NCBI RefSeq assembly: GCF_002803065.1
Contig: NZ_NNBL01000013.1
Coordinates: 62,001-126,000, forward strand
Origin: Streptomyces sp. CB01635
Lineage (GTDB): Bacteria; Actinomycetota; Actinomycetes; Streptomycetales; Streptomycetaceae
Length of the DNA: 64,000 nucleotides
Reading direction: 5' to 3'
Part shown: positions 25,074-34,832 of the stretch, piece by piece
Position numbering within the stretch: the first letter of the stretch is position 1
Layout: each line of letters begins with the position of its first letter
Translations under genes and position numbers: made by a program
The notes under the pieces: model-generated
Told to the model about the DNA's origin: nothing
The model's input: only the letters and a program-made list of their open reading frames with translations
Databases searched by the model: none

Positions 25074-26729
25074 TCAGGCGGGCGCCTGTTCCTCGTCGGC
25101 CGTCATCCGCTGCAGTACGGCCCAGGTGACCGCCTCGAGCGTGAAGTCGGCGTAGAGGTCGCGCACCGTCATCTCGACGCCGAACTCGTCCCGCAGCCTG
25201 GCCGCGAGCCGCACCGCGAGCAGTGACTGGCCGCCCAGGTCGAAGAAGTTGTCGTGCACGCCGACGCGTTCCGTGCCGAGGAGCGCCGACCAGATCCCGG
25301 CGACCTCCTCCTCGAGCGGGGTGCGGGGCGCGACGTACTCGGTCGCGGCGGGAGCTTCGCCGTGCGCGGCGCCACCGCGCACCGCGGGGATCTCCCCGTC
25401 GGGGACGGCGGTTGCCAGCAGCTGCGACAGGGGCTCGTCGGGCCGCTCGCAGGCCGCCTCCAGGATGGCGGCGAAGTGGCGGGCGACGCGGTCGGCGGTC
25501 GCGGCGTCGTACAGGCCGGTGCGGTACTCGAGGGCGGCCGTGCAGCCGCCGTCCGCGTCGGGGCGTACCTCGAGCACCAGGTCCGACTTGGCGGTCGACG
25601 TGTCGGCGGGGATCAGTTCGAAGTCGATGCCGGCGCTGTGCCAGTGGCTCGGCCGCGTGTTCTGCAGCACCAGCATCACCTGCGAGCGCAAGCCCTCGGC
25701 GCCGGGGCCGCCGTGCCCGCGCAGCACGTCGACGGCCTGCTCGAAGGGCAGCTCCTCGCGGTCGAAGGCGTCCAGGCAGGTGTCGCGGGTCCGGCCCACC
25801 AGCGCGGCGAAGCCCGCAGTGCCGGACACCTGGGTGCGCAGCAGCAGCGGATTGACGAAGTAGCCGATCAGCCCCTCCAGTTCCGGGCGGCCGCGGCCGG
25901 CCATGGGGGAGACGACCGTGATGTCCTCCTGCCCGCAGTAGCGTGCGAGCAGCGCGTCGAGTCCGGCGAGCAGCACCATGAACAGCGTGGCCCGCTCGGC
26001 GCGGGCAAGATCCTCGAGGCGTGTCGTGAGTGCGGCGGGCAGGGTGAAGTGGTGCACGGCGGCGTGCCCGGAATCGTCGGCGTCCCGCTCCCGGTCGGCG
26101 GGCAGCGCGAGCGGCTCGGCGCCCGCCAGGGTCCGCGTCCAGTGCCCGGTCAGCTCATCGAGGGCGGCGCCGCTGAGCGCGTCACGCTGCCACACCGCGA
26201 AGTCGGCGTACTGGATGGGCAGTTCTTCCCACAGGGGCTCCACCCCGGCCAGTTCGGCGGCGTACGCGTGGGACAGCTCCTGCAGCAGGATCGCCGAGGA
26301 CGCCCCGTCGGTGACGATGTGGTGCAGCGCCAGGAGCGCGATGTGGTGCTCCGGTCCGAGCCGCAGCAGCTCCAGGCGCAGCAGCGGCCCGCCGCGCAGG
26401 TCGAAGGGCGCGAACAGCACCTTGTCGGCGTAACGCCGGAAGTCGTCGGGCCCGGCGTCGAGCACCGGGACCCGCAGTTCGCGGTCCGGCCGTATCACCT
26501 GCACCGGGTCCTCGCCGTCCAGGTCGAAGACCGTGCGCAGCACCTCGTGCCGCGCCACCACCGCGTTCAGCGCCCGCTCCAGCGCCGCGCTGTCCAGCGG
26601 CCCGCGCAGCCGTACCGCCGCAGTGATGTTGTACGCAGCACGGTCGGGGTCCACCTGATGCTGCAGCCACAGGCTCTGCTGGGCGAACGAGGTCACCACC
26701 GTCAGCGAATCGTCGGCCGTCAACGTCAC
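25074..26729 (-). CDS. NRPS C-PCP didomain protein
   Basis: This 551-residue protein has an active-looking C domain (ALHHIVTDGASS, then PIQYADFAVWQR and LIGYFVNPLLLR) and a PCP with its Ser at about 502 (DLGGQSLLAVRL). There is no A domain, so its carrier must be loaded in trans or receive an intermediate from elsewhere. The start is GTG 26729, the most upstream start in frame, with GGGAGG very close. No methionine start fits. It is the first gene of a minus-strand run (C-T, TE, SDR, Thr module, isochorismatase-fold, hypE, hypF and beyond) and is divergent from the oxygenase/NRPS run at 26950. Confidence 0.92.
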   Translation of the reverse strand: MTLTADDSLTVVTSFAQQSLWLQHQVDPDRAAYNITAAVRLRGPLDSAALERALNAVVARHEVLRTVFDLDGEDPVQVIRPDRELRVPVLDAGPDDFRRYADKVLFAPFDLRGGPLLRLELLRLGPEHHIALLALHHIVTDGASSAILLQELSHAYAAELAGVEPLWEELPIQYADFAVWQRDALSGAALDELTGHWTRTLAGAEPLALPADRERDADDSGHAAVHHFTLPAALTTRLEDLARAERATLFMVLLAGLDALLARYCGQEDITVVSPMAGRGRPELEGLIGYFVNPLLLRTQVSGTAGFAALVGRTRDTCLDAFDREELPFEQAVDVLRGHGGPGAEGLRSQVMLVLQNTRPSHWHSAGIDFELIPADTSTAKSDLVLEVRPDADGGCTAALEYRTGLYDAATADRVARHFAAILEAACERPDEPLSQLLATAVPDGEIPAVRGGAAHGEAPAATEYVAPRTPLEEEVAGIWSALLGTERVGVHDNFFDLGGQSLLAVRLAARLRDEFGVEMTVRDLYADFTLEAVTWAVLQRMTADEEQAPA

Positions 26730-26949
26730 CCTCCCTGTCCGACTGCTCGGGCAGCCCTTACCGGGATGGTCGGTCGGCCCGGACGCGCGCGGCAGTCAGG
26801 CAATGTCCTGACTGCCGCACCGGCGTGCGGGCCTGTTGCATCCAAAGACCGCTCGCGGGGCCTCACCTGGGCGACGCGTGCCGATGCGATCCGTCCGCAC
26901 CGCCGCCGGGGCCCTGTCCCCGGCCGCCCACCGAAAGGGGCTCGACCTC
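26730..26949. promoter_or_regulatory. Divergent promoter region between two NRPS operons
   Basis: This 220-base gap separates the minus-strand C-T operon from the plus-strand oxygenase-NRPS operon, so it must contain both promoters. The sequence CAGGCAATGTCCTGACTGCC near 26796-26816 contains a short inverted repeat (CAGGCA...TGACTGCC and GTCAGGCAATGTCCTGAC), a possible operator. No gene is seen. Confidence 0.5.
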
Positions 26950-27714
26950 GTGTCCGAGACCACCACGGCCGCCGCGCAGACGCGGACGGTGACCGCCGCC
27001 GTCACAGGCCTGTCGGGATGGGGCGGCCATCTGCTGACCGCACCGGAGGTGCGCCGGCTCACCGGCACCGGCCCGCAGGACTGGGCACGCTTCGCCCGCC
27101 ACTGGGACGACCTCACCGTCGACACCTTCATGAAGGACGGGGGCACCTACCGCTACCGGCGCTACGGGCACTTCCGCCTCGACGCCCGCACCGGCGAGCT
27201 GACCGCGCAGCCCCATGCCCCCTACTTCCAGGACAGCGACCTCAACCCGCTCAACGGCGGCGTGCAGCGCAGCTTCGACCCGCTCACCGAGGCGTTCCTC
27301 GCCGACCCTCTGACGGCCGCCGTCGTGCACCTGCTCGGCGACGTGTTCTCCCGGGCCGAAGGCGTCCGGCTCTGGGATGTCAAGCTGCACCCGTTCCGGA
27401 TCGTGACCAGCCCCGACCAGACCGGCAGGCCCGCCCCTCAGGGCCGCCACCGCGACGGCGGGGCCTACGTCACCTCGCTCCTGGTCGACCGCACCAACGT
27501 CAGTGGCGGCGAGAGCTCCCTCTACGACGACGACGGCAACCAGCTGTTCGCGGTGACCCTCGGCGAACCCGGCGACCAGCTCCTGGTCGACGACCGCAAG
27601 GTGCTGCACGACGTGACACCCCTGGCCCCCGTCGACCCGGCCCGCCCCAGCCACCGCGACGTACTGATCGTCGACTTCGACCCCGTCGCGGCCGACGTGG
27701 AGGGACAGCGATGA
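26950..27714 (+). CDS. 2-oxoglutarate/Fe(II) dioxygenase, free amino-acid hydroxylase type
   Basis: This 254-residue protein resembles the IDO/SadA-like 2OG-Fe family (PF10014), whose members hydroxylate free or acylated aliphatic amino acids. The iron ligands are apparent as His167-x-Asp169 (GRHRDGGAYV) and His220 (KVLHDVTP), with Arg in the closing SHRDVLIVDFD strand binding 2-oxoglutarate. The start is GTG 26950 because AAAGGGG lies 9-10 bases upstream and the family N-terminus begins soon after. The in-frame extension to 26836 looks non-coding. Its stop overlaps the ATG of the next NRPS (ATGA), so a hydroxylated amino acid may be the substrate of that module. Confidence 0.87.
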   Translation: MSETTTAAAQTRTVTAAVTGLSGWGGHLLTAPEVRRLTGTGPQDWARFARHWDDLTVDTFMKDGGTYRYRRYGHFRLDARTGELTAQPHAPYFQDSDLNPLNGGVQRSFDPLTEAFLADPLTAAVVHLLGDVFSRAEGVRLWDVKLHPFRIVTSPDQTGRPAPQGRHRDGGAYVTSLLVDRTNVSGGESSLYDDDGNQLFAVTLGEPGDQLLVDDRKVLHDVTPLAPVDPARPSHRDVLIVDFDPVAADVEGQR

Positions 27715-30700
27715 CCGAGACCCTGCCCGCTGACACCTCCGCCCTGCAGCGCGCCGTGGCAGAGCTCAGCCCCGAGCGGCGCGCCCTGCTCGCCCGCCAC
27801 CTGGCCCGCGGCAGGGCCGGCTCCGGCATCTCGGTCACGGCTCTGCCGCGCACCGGGGAGGCCCAGCGCTACGTGGCATCCCCCGGCCAGCAGCAGCTCT
27901 ACTACCAGTACCAGCTCGACCCGTCCGCGGTGAACTACCTGCTGCCGATCGCGGTGCGGCTGCGCGGCGACCTGGACACCCAAGCGCTGGAGCGGGCCCT
28001 CGCCGCGGTCGTCGCCCGCCACGAGGCGCTGCGCACCCGCTTCGCGACCGACCCCGAACACGGCGTGGTGCAGGTCGTCGGCACCCCCGACGAGGTGCGC
28101 GTCGCGCTCGGACGCGGCCGGGCCCGCGCCGACGAGGTGCCCGCACTCCTCGACCGGATCGCCCGACGCCCCTTCGACCTGTCCGCCGCGCCGCTGCTGC
28201 GCGCCAACCTGTGGCAGCTCACCGACGACCCCGAGGCCCCCGACGGCCGCACCTGGCTGCTGACCCTGTGCGTCCACCACATCGTCGTGGACGGCTGGTC
28301 GCTCGGCGTCCTCGTCGACGAACTCACCGAGGGGTACGCGGCCCAGCTCGCCGGGCGCCCCGCGAACCTGCCCGAACTCGCCGTGCAGTACCCGGACTTC
28401 GCGGCAGCCCATCACACATGGCTGGCCGGTGACGAGGCCGCGCGGCAGATCGCCCACTGGCGCGAACAGCTCGACGGCGTGCTCCCCCTGGAACTCGCCG
28501 GCGACCGGCCCCGACCGGCCAGGCCGACGTTCTCCGGCGCCGCCGTCCGCATCGACCTGGACGCCCAGCTCGTCGAGCGGGCCGACCGGCTCGGCCGCAC
28601 CGAGAAGGCGACCCCGTTCATGGTGCTGCTCGCCGCGTACGCCGTGGTGCTGCACCGCTGGTCGGCCGCGCGGGACCTGGTCATCGGCACCGCCGTCGCC
28701 GGACGCACCCGTCCCGAATCGGAGCCGCTCATCGGCTTCTTCGTCAACACCCTCCCGCTGCGCGTGACCGTCGACGACGCCGCCTCCTTCCGCGAGCTGC
28801 TGCGCGCCACCCGCGACAGCAGCCTCGACGGCTTCGCCCGCCAGGACGTGCCCTTCCCGCGGATCGTGCGCGAGGTCGGCGGCGAACGCACCAGCGGCCG
28901 CTCGGCCCTGGTGCGCGCCCTGTTCGCGCTGCGCAACGTCCCCCTGCGCCACCTGGAACTGGCCGGCGTGCGCGCCGAGACGCTCAACCTGCCCAAGACC
29001 GGGTCCGACATCGACCTGTCCCTGGAGTTCTCGCCCGCCGAGCACGGCGGCGGCCTGACCGGCTGGCTGTCGTACTCCTTCGACCTGTTCGACCAGGACA
29101 CCGCCGAACGCATCGCCCGCGCCGTCCACCAGGTCCTCACCGCCGCGATCGCCTCCGACGGCGACACAGCCGTACGCGACCTGCCGGTCCTGACCGAGGA
29201 GGAGCACACCACGCTGGCCCTGCACTGGTCGGGCCGCGACGCGTCCGCCCCGGGCGGCGACGGCCTCCTCGACGCCTTCCACGCCCACGCGCTCGCCACC
29301 CCCGACGCCACCGCGGTCGTCGCCGACGTCCCGCCCCCCGCCACCGGGCACCGTCTCACCTACCGGGAACTGGACGAGCGGGCCGGCCGGCTGGCCCACC
29401 TGCTGCGGGCCCGCGGCATAGGCCCCGAGGACCGGGTGGCGCTGCTGCTGCCACGCGGCCTCGACCTGTTGGTCTGCCTCCTCGCCGTGCTCAAGGCGGG
29501 AGCCGTCCTCGTACCGCTGGAGAGTGAGCACCCCGCGGGGCGCCTGGCCGGGATCGTCGCCGACGCCACGCCGTGCCTGACCCTCACCGACACCCGGCTC
29601 GCGGCCCGGCTGCCCGAGGGCACGCCGGTACTCACCGTGGAGGACCTGCCCACCCTCACCGCGCACCACCCGGCGACCGGGCCCGACGTGCCGGAACTGC
29701 CCGGCAGCGGCGCGTACGTCCTCTACACCTCCGGCTCCACCGGCGCCCCCAAGGGCGTGCTCATCACCCGTGCGGGACTGGCCAACCGGCTGGCCGGCAT
29801 GTGCGCGGACCTCGGCCTCGGCGCCGACGAACGCGTGTTGCACAAGACCCCGTTGAGCGCCGACACCTCGATGTGGGAACTCCTGGTCGCGCTCCGTTCG
29901 GGCGGCCGCGTGGTGCTCGCCGCCCCGGGCCTGGGCACCGACGTCGACTACCTGTACTCCGTGCTCGCCCGGCACTCCGTCACCACCTGCTTCTTCGTGC
30001 CCTCGGCGCTGCGCCCCGCCATCGGCCTCGGCGGGCTGCCGCGCGCCGCCGCCGCCCTCAGGCTGGTGATCAGCGCCGGCGAGGAGCTGCCGGCCGACCT
30101 CGCCGACCAACTTCTCCTCCAGGTACCGCACATCCGCCTGGTGAACTCCTACGGGCCGACCGAGACCACCATCAACATCGCCGAGCACACCGTCACCGCG
30201 CCCGCCGCATCCCCCGTGCCCATCGGACGGCCGGTGCCGGGCGGCGACCTCTACGTCCTGGACGGCGCCGGCCGCGTGCAGCCCGTCGGCGTTCCCGGCG
30301 AACTCCACGCGGGCGGCGTCCAGGTGGCGCGCGGCTACCTCGGCCGCCCCGCCCAGACCGCCGAGGTCTACGTCCCGCACCCCTTCGTCCCCGGCGCCCG
30401 CGTCTACCGCACCGGTGACCGGGCCCGCTGGCGCCCCGACGGGACCCTGGAGTTCCTCGGCCGCACCGACCACCAGGTCAAGATCCGCGGCTTCCGCGTC
30501 GAACCCGCCGAGGTGGAGACCGCGCTGCGCGCCCACCCCCAGGTCGCCGACGCCCTCGTTCTCGCCGTCGCGGCCCCGGACGGCGGCGCCCGCCTGGTCG
30601 GCTATGTGACCGCGGCGCCCGGGCAGAGCGCGCCGGACACTCCGGCCCTGCGCACACATCTGCGCGCGGCGCTGCCCTCGCCGATGGTCCCGGATGTCTT

Positions 30701-31118
30701 CGTCGCGCTCGACGCCTTCCCGCTCACCCCGTACGGCAAGATCGACCGGGCCGCGCTGCCCCGGCCGGGCCGCGCCCCGGCAAAGGAGCGCCGGGCGCCG
30801 GCGGACGACCTGCAGCACGTGCTGGCCGGTGTCTGGGAGCAGACCCTGGAGATCACCGACGTCTCGGTCGACGACGACTTCTTCGAACGCGGCGGCCATT
30901 CGGTGCTCGCCACCATCGTCGTCTCCAGCATCCGTGAGCTGTTCCGGCTCGAACTTCCCCTGCACTTCTTCGTCGAGGCGCCCACCGTCGCCACCCTCGC
31001 CACGCTGATGCGCGCCGAGGGAGCCGAGGCAGGCATCGACGTGGACCGGGTGGCCGCCCTTGTGCGGCAGGTGCAGAGCATGTCGCACAACGAGGTGCAG
31101 CAGAAGCTGGAGGGCTGA
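27711..31118 (+). CDS. NRPS C-A-PCP module, unassigned amino acid
   Basis: This 1135-residue module has a C domain with CVHHIVVDGWS, an A domain with YTSGSTGAPKGVL, and a PCP Ser at about 1064 (ERGGHSVLATIV). The pocket residues read D-T-W-F-I-A-S-I-N (from SADTSMWEL, TCFFVPSAL, VISAGEEL and NSYGPTETTINI). I cannot match that code to a standard amino acid, though it keeps Asp235 for the alpha-amine and looks largely hydrophobic. About 60 N-terminal residues (TETLPADTS to GISVTALP) form the usual pre-C linker. It is translationally coupled to the upstream amino-acid hydroxylase, which suggests a hydroxylated aliphatic or otherwise unusual residue. The MFS exporter follows after three bases. 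Confidence 0.93.
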   Translation: MTETLPADTSALQRAVAELSPERRALLARHLARGRAGSGISVTALPRTGEAQRYVASPGQQQLYYQYQLDPSAVNYLLPIAVRLRGDLDTQALERALAAVVARHEALRTRFATDPEHGVVQVVGTPDEVRVALGRGRARADEVPALLDRIARRPFDLSAAPLLRANLWQLTDDPEAPDGRTWLLTLCVHHIVVDGWSLGVLVDELTEGYAAQLAGRPANLPELAVQYPDFAAAHHTWLAGDEAARQIAHWREQLDGVLPLELAGDRPRPARPTFSGAAVRIDLDAQLVERADRLGRTEKATPFMVLLAAYAVVLHRWSAARDLVIGTAVAGRTRPESEPLIGFFVNTLPLRVTVDDAASFRELLRATRDSSLDGFARQDVPFPRIVREVGGERTSGRSALVRALFALRNVPLRHLELAGVRAETLNLPKTGSDIDLSLEFSPAEHGGGLTGWLSYSFDLFDQDTAERIARAVHQVLTAAIASDGDTAVRDLPVLTEEEHTTLALHWSGRDASAPGGDGLLDAFHAHALATPDATAVVADVPPPATGHRLTYRELDERAGRLAHLLRARGIGPEDRVALLLPRGLDLLVCLLAVLKAGAVLVPLESEHPAGRLAGIVADATPCLTLTDTRLAARLPEGTPVLTVEDLPTLTAHHPATGPDVPELPGSGAYVLYTSGSTGAPKGVLITRAGLANRLAGMCADLGLGADERVLHKTPLSADTSMWELLVALRSGGRVVLAAPGLGTDVDYLYSVLARHSVTTCFFVPSALRPAIGLGGLPRAAAALRLVISAGEELPADLADQLLLQVPHIRLVNSYGPTETTINIAEHTVTAPAASPVPIGRPVPGGDLYVLDGAGRVQPVGVPGELHAGGVQVARGYLGRPAQTAEVYVPHPFVPGARVYRTGDRARWRPDGTLEFLGRTDHQVKIRGFRVEPAEVETALRAHPQVADALVLAVAAPDGGARLVGYVTAAPGQSAPDTPALRTHLRAALPSPMVPDVFVALDAFPLTPYGKIDRAALPRPGRAPAKERRAPADDLQHVLAGVWEQTLEITDVSVDDDFFERGGHSVLATIVVSSIRELFRLELPLHFFVEAPTVATLATLMRAEGAEAGIDVDRVAALVRQVQSMSHNEVQQKLEG

Positions 31119-31121
31119 CCC

Positions 31122-32420
31122 GTGGCGCCGCGCACGCCGCGTTTCGCGTACGGGTACGGGCGCCTGTGGGCGGCGACCGCCGCCTCCGGATTCGGCGACG
31201 GCACCCGCACCGCCGCCCTCGCCGTCTACGCGGCCACCCTCACCCACGACCCCTTCGCGGTCGCGCTGGTGGCGATGGCGGGAAAGCTGCCGTGGACCTG
31301 CGTGGGGCCGTTCGCCGGCGCCCTGGTGGACCGCCTCGACCGGTGGCGCACCCTGTGGATCTGCGACGTCGCCCGGGTCCTGGTCACCGGTGCGCTGGTC
31401 CTGCTGATCCTCACCGACCGGGCCGGAATCACCGTCCTCGCCGTCATCTCGTTCCTGCTCACCTCGATCACGACGCTCGCCGAGAACCTGTCGCAGGCCA
31501 TCGTCCCCGACGTGGCCGGCGGCGGCTCCCTGGACTCCGCCAACAGCCGCCTGATGGGCGGTCAGCTGGTGAGCAGCGAGTTTCTGGGAGCGCCGCTGGG
31601 CACCGCCCTGTTCGCGCTCGGCCGGCCGGTGCCGTTCGCCGTGGACACCCTGTCCTTCGCCGTCTCCGCGGTCCTGGTGTTCAGCATCCGCCTGTCGGGC
31701 GCCCGCCCCGCGCCGACAGCAGCGGGCAGGCTGACCGCGCGCGCCGTGGTGTCCGAGACCGCCGACGGCATCCGCTGGCTGTGGCGCCACCGAGTGCTGC
31801 GCACCGTGTGCGTACTGGTCGGCGCGCTCAACTTCGCCGTGGTCGCGGTCCTGAGCATCGCCGTCCTGTACGCGCTGAACGTGCTGCACATCAGCCAGCG
31901 CGCCTATGGCCTGCTCCTGGCCGTCCTCGCCGTGGGCGGCCTGGCCGGGGTGCTGCTCGCCCCCCTCGTCACCCGGGCCATCGGCCGCGCCCGCACGCTC
32001 CAACTGGCCTTCGCGCTGTGCCCGTTGCCGTTCCTGATCGCCGGACTCACCTCGCTCCCGCTGCTCGCCGCCGGCGCCCTGGCCTTCGTCGGCGCCGCCA
32101 TCTCACTGGCGACCGTGGTGACCACCTCGCTGCGGCAGTCGCTGGTGCCCGGCGAACTGTTCGGCCGGGTCAACGGCGGCTACCGGTTCGTCGTCAACGG
32201 AGTGTCTCCGCTCGGCGGCGTGGCCGGCGGCGCGCTCGCCGAAGCCGCTGGGCTGCGCGCCCCGTTCCTGTTCGCCGCCGCCCTGCTCGCCGCGGCCACC
32301 GTGACGGCGCTGCTGCGACTGTCCCCGGCCGCCCTCGACGCGGCGGGGGACGACAGGCCCGCCCCGCGGACCGGACAGGCCGTGGCGGCCGAACGGACCG
32401 AGGCACCGGAACGGACCTGA
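31122..32420 (+). CDS. MFS exporter
   Basis: This 432-residue membrane protein of the major facilitator superfamily has about 12 hydrophobic segments. The loop LVDRLDRWRTLWICD after the second segment corresponds to the GxLxDRxGRR signature. It resembles MFS efflux proteins found next to siderophore and NRPS genes and probably exports the peptide or confers self-resistance. The start GTG 31122 uses the GGAGGG at the end of the preceding NRPS, three bases after its stop, so the two are coupled. The last 40 residues are hydrophilic. Confidence 0.9.
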   Translation: MAPRTPRFAYGYGRLWAATAASGFGDGTRTAALAVYAATLTHDPFAVALVAMAGKLPWTCVGPFAGALVDRLDRWRTLWICDVARVLVTGALVLLILTDRAGITVLAVISFLLTSITTLAENLSQAIVPDVAGGGSLDSANSRLMGGQLVSSEFLGAPLGTALFALGRPVPFAVDTLSFAVSAVLVFSIRLSGARPAPTAAGRLTARAVVSETADGIRWLWRHRVLRTVCVLVGALNFAVVAVLSIAVLYALNVLHISQRAYGLLLAVLAVGGLAGVLLAPLVTRAIGRARTLQLAFALCPLPFLIAGLTSLPLLAAGALAFVGAAISLATVVTTSLRQSLVPGELFGRVNGGYRFVVNGVSPLGGVAGGALAEAAGLRAPFLFAAALLAAATVTALLRLSPAALDAAGDDRPAPRTGQAVAAERTEAPERT

Positions 32421-32450
32421 GCACACCGACGACAAGGAAGCAGCTGACCG

Positions 32451-34832
32451 ATGGCCGACACCCGTACCACCCCCGCGGACCTCACCGCTGCGGAGGAACC
32501 GCGGCCACCCGCACCGGGCCCGCCCCGCCCGTCACCGGTGCGGGCCCTCCCCCGCCTGCTGGTGCCGGTGCTCGCCTTGGCCGTCGCTCTCGTCGGCGTG
32601 CTCTGGACGAGCCTGACACCCGCCCCGGCGCCGGCGTCGGCACCGGCGGGCTCCTTCTCCGCCGCGCGCGCCTACCCGCACGTGGCGGCCGTGGCGGGCG
32701 GCCCGCATGCCACCGGCACCGCGGCCCACGACCGCGCACGCGACGAAGTGGTCCGCCGCCTGCGCGAGTCGGGGCTCGGCGTACGCGCCGAGCCGGGCAC
32801 CAGCAGTGACACCGGCAACGGCGCGGCCGTGGCCGCCTGGACACAGAACATCAGCGCCACCGTGCACGGCACCCACCCCAGCGGCAGGGTGCTGATCGTC
32901 GCCCACTACGACTCTGCGGAGAACAGCCACGGCGCCTCCGACGACGGCATCGGCCTCGCCACCGCGCTGGAGGTGGCCCGCGCCCTGAAGACGGGTCCGG
33001 CCCCCCGCAACGACGTCACCTTCCTGATCACCGACGGCGAGGAGCCCGGCCTGCTGGGGGCCCGCGCCTTCGTAGCCCGCGACACGGCACCGGCGGCCTC
33101 CACCGTGGTCCTCAACCTGGAGGCGCGGGGCACCTCGGGACGGGCGGTCATGTTCGAGACGGGAACCGGGAACGCCGCCGTGGTCCCCGCCCTCGGCGAC
33201 CGGGTCCCGGTGGCCACCTCGCTGTCCGACGAGGTGTACCGGATGCTGCCCAACGACACCGACTTCACCGTGCTGCGCGAGGCCGGCATGACCGGCCTGA
33301 ACTTCGCCGTGATCGGCACCTCCGCGAACTACCACACCCCCCAGGACAACCTCGCCCACTTCAGCCGGGCGAGCCTGCAGGACATGGGCGACACCGTCCT
33401 GGCCGCGGCCCGCCGGCTGGGCGGCGCCGATCTGAGCGGCACGTCGCACGCGGGCGGGGCCACGTACTTCACCCTGGGGCCGGTCCTCGTCCGCTACCCG
33501 ATGGGCCTGGTGCTGCCCGGCGCGCTCCTCGCCGTGGCCGCCCTCGGCGCCGCCGGGTGGTACGCGCGCCGGCGCGGAGCCGTCCGGGCGCGAAAGGCCG
33601 CGCTGAGCGCGGCCTCACTGCCGCTCGCCCTGCTGGGTGCGGCGGCGGCGGTCAGCGCGGTGTGGCCCGTCGCGACCTGGCTCAGGCCGCAGTGGACCGG
33701 GTTCGCGCTGGGCAGCCCCTACACGGCAGGACCGCTGCACCTGGCCGCCGCACTCCTGACCGCAACTGCCCTGTGGGTGTGGGCGGTGGTGATGCGCCGC
33801 CGGGTCAGCGCCCTGGAGGCGGGCGCCGCGGTCACCGCGTGGCTGACCCTGTGCACCCTGCTGAGCGCCGTCTGGCTGCCGGGCGCCTCGTACCTGTTCC
33901 TGTGGCCCGCGCTCACCGGGGCGGCGGGCCTCGCGGCCGCGGCCCGCATCGCCCCCGGCTCGCCATGGCGCGGCGCACTGGCCACGGCGCCTATCGTGCC
34001 GTGCGCCGCCCTGCTGGTGCCGGTGGGCGCGCTCCTCTTCGACACGGTGCCGATCGCCTTCGCCGCCGCCCCGGCCCTCCTGCTCGCCCTCGCGCTCGCC
34101 ACCGCACTGCCCGCGGTGCCCGCCAAGACCCGCCGCCGCTCGCTCGTCACAGGCACCGGCCTCGGCACGGCAGCCGCCCTCGCCGCGCTCGGCGCGGCCC
34201 TGCTCGCCGGTGCGCCCACCGCGTCCCGCCCCGCGCAGGTCAGCCTCCTCTACGCGCTGGACGCCGACACCGGCCGCGCCCGCTGGGCCTCCAGCGGAGC
34301 GGGAGACTCCGCCTGGCTCGACCACTACGTCGGCGGCGCCACGGCGTCTCTGGAGAGCACCTTCCCGTCCCTCGACCAGCCGTCCCGCTGGCACACCGGG
34401 CCCGCGCCCGCCGCGACCGTCGCCGTCCCCGAGGTGAAGGTCGTCTCCACCACCCGCACGGGCGACGTCCGCCGCATCACCCTGTCCGTGCGCGCCACGG
34501 ACGCGAGGGCCGCGGAGATCGGCCTGTACGCGGACGCCGGCGGCGCAGCCGTGGTGCGCGCCGAGGTGGCCGGACAGTCCGTCCCCGGCGGGACCAACCG
34601 GCCCTTCGCAAGCGACGGCTGGCGCTGGGGCCTGCTCCTCGCCGCCCCGCCCACCGGGCCGGGCACCCGGGTGGAACTGACACTCCGCGGAACGCAGCCG
34701 CTGACGCTGCGCGCCGTCACCCGGACCCCGGGGCTGCCCGGGGGCACGCTGAGCGTCCCGCGTCCGGCCGACGTGACCTGGTCCGCGGACAACTCGGGAC
34801 TCACGCTGGTCTCCCGCCGCTACGTGCTCTGA
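32451..34832 (+). CDS. Membrane-anchored M28 family metallopeptidase
   Basis: This 793-residue protein has a short cytosolic N-terminus, one membrane anchor (about residues 35-55), and an extracytoplasmic M28 zinc aminopeptidase domain (about 65-330). Ligand motifs are VLIVAHYDS, SDDGIGLAT and FLITDGEEPGLLGARAF, with a late NYHTPQDN. About eight hydrophobic segments follow (340-600), then a soluble C-terminal domain. The architecture matches the FXNA/ER-metallopeptidase type. It follows the exporter gene by 30 bases in the same orientation. Placed there, it could trim a pro-peptide or N-acyl residue from the exported compound outside the cell, as periplasmic peptidases do in prodrug activation. 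It could instead be an unrelated peptidase captured by the operon. Confidence 0.88.
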   Translation: MADTRTTPADLTAAEEPRPPAPGPPRPSPVRALPRLLVPVLALAVALVGVLWTSLTPAPAPASAPAGSFSAARAYPHVAAVAGGPHATGTAAHDRARDEVVRRLRESGLGVRAEPGTSSDTGNGAAVAAWTQNISATVHGTHPSGRVLIVAHYDSAENSHGASDDGIGLATALEVARALKTGPAPRNDVTFLITDGEEPGLLGARAFVARDTAPAASTVVLNLEARGTSGRAVMFETGTGNAAVVPALGDRVPVATSLSDEVYRMLPNDTDFTVLREAGMTGLNFAVIGTSANYHTPQDNLAHFSRASLQDMGDTVLAAARRLGGADLSGTSHAGGATYFTLGPVLVRYPMGLVLPGALLAVAALGAAGWYARRRGAVRARKAALSAASLPLALLGAAAAVSAVWPVATWLRPQWTGFALGSPYTAGPLHLAAALLTATALWVWAVVMRRRVSALEAGAAVTAWLTLCTLLSAVWLPGASYLFLWPALTGAAGLAAAARIAPGSPWRGALATAPIVPCAALLVPVGALLFDTVPIAFAAAPALLLALALATALPAVPAKTRRRSLVTGTGLGTAAALAALGAALLAGAPTASRPAQVSLLYALDADTGRARWASSGAGDSAWLDHYVGGATASLESTFPSLDQPSRWHTGPAPAATVAVPEVKVVSTTRTGDVRRITLSVRATDARAAEIGLYADAGGAAVVRAEVAGQSVPGGTNRPFASDGWRWGLLLAAPPTGPGTRVELTLRGTQPLTLRAVTRTPGLPGGTLSVPRPADVTWSADNSGLTLVSRRYVL

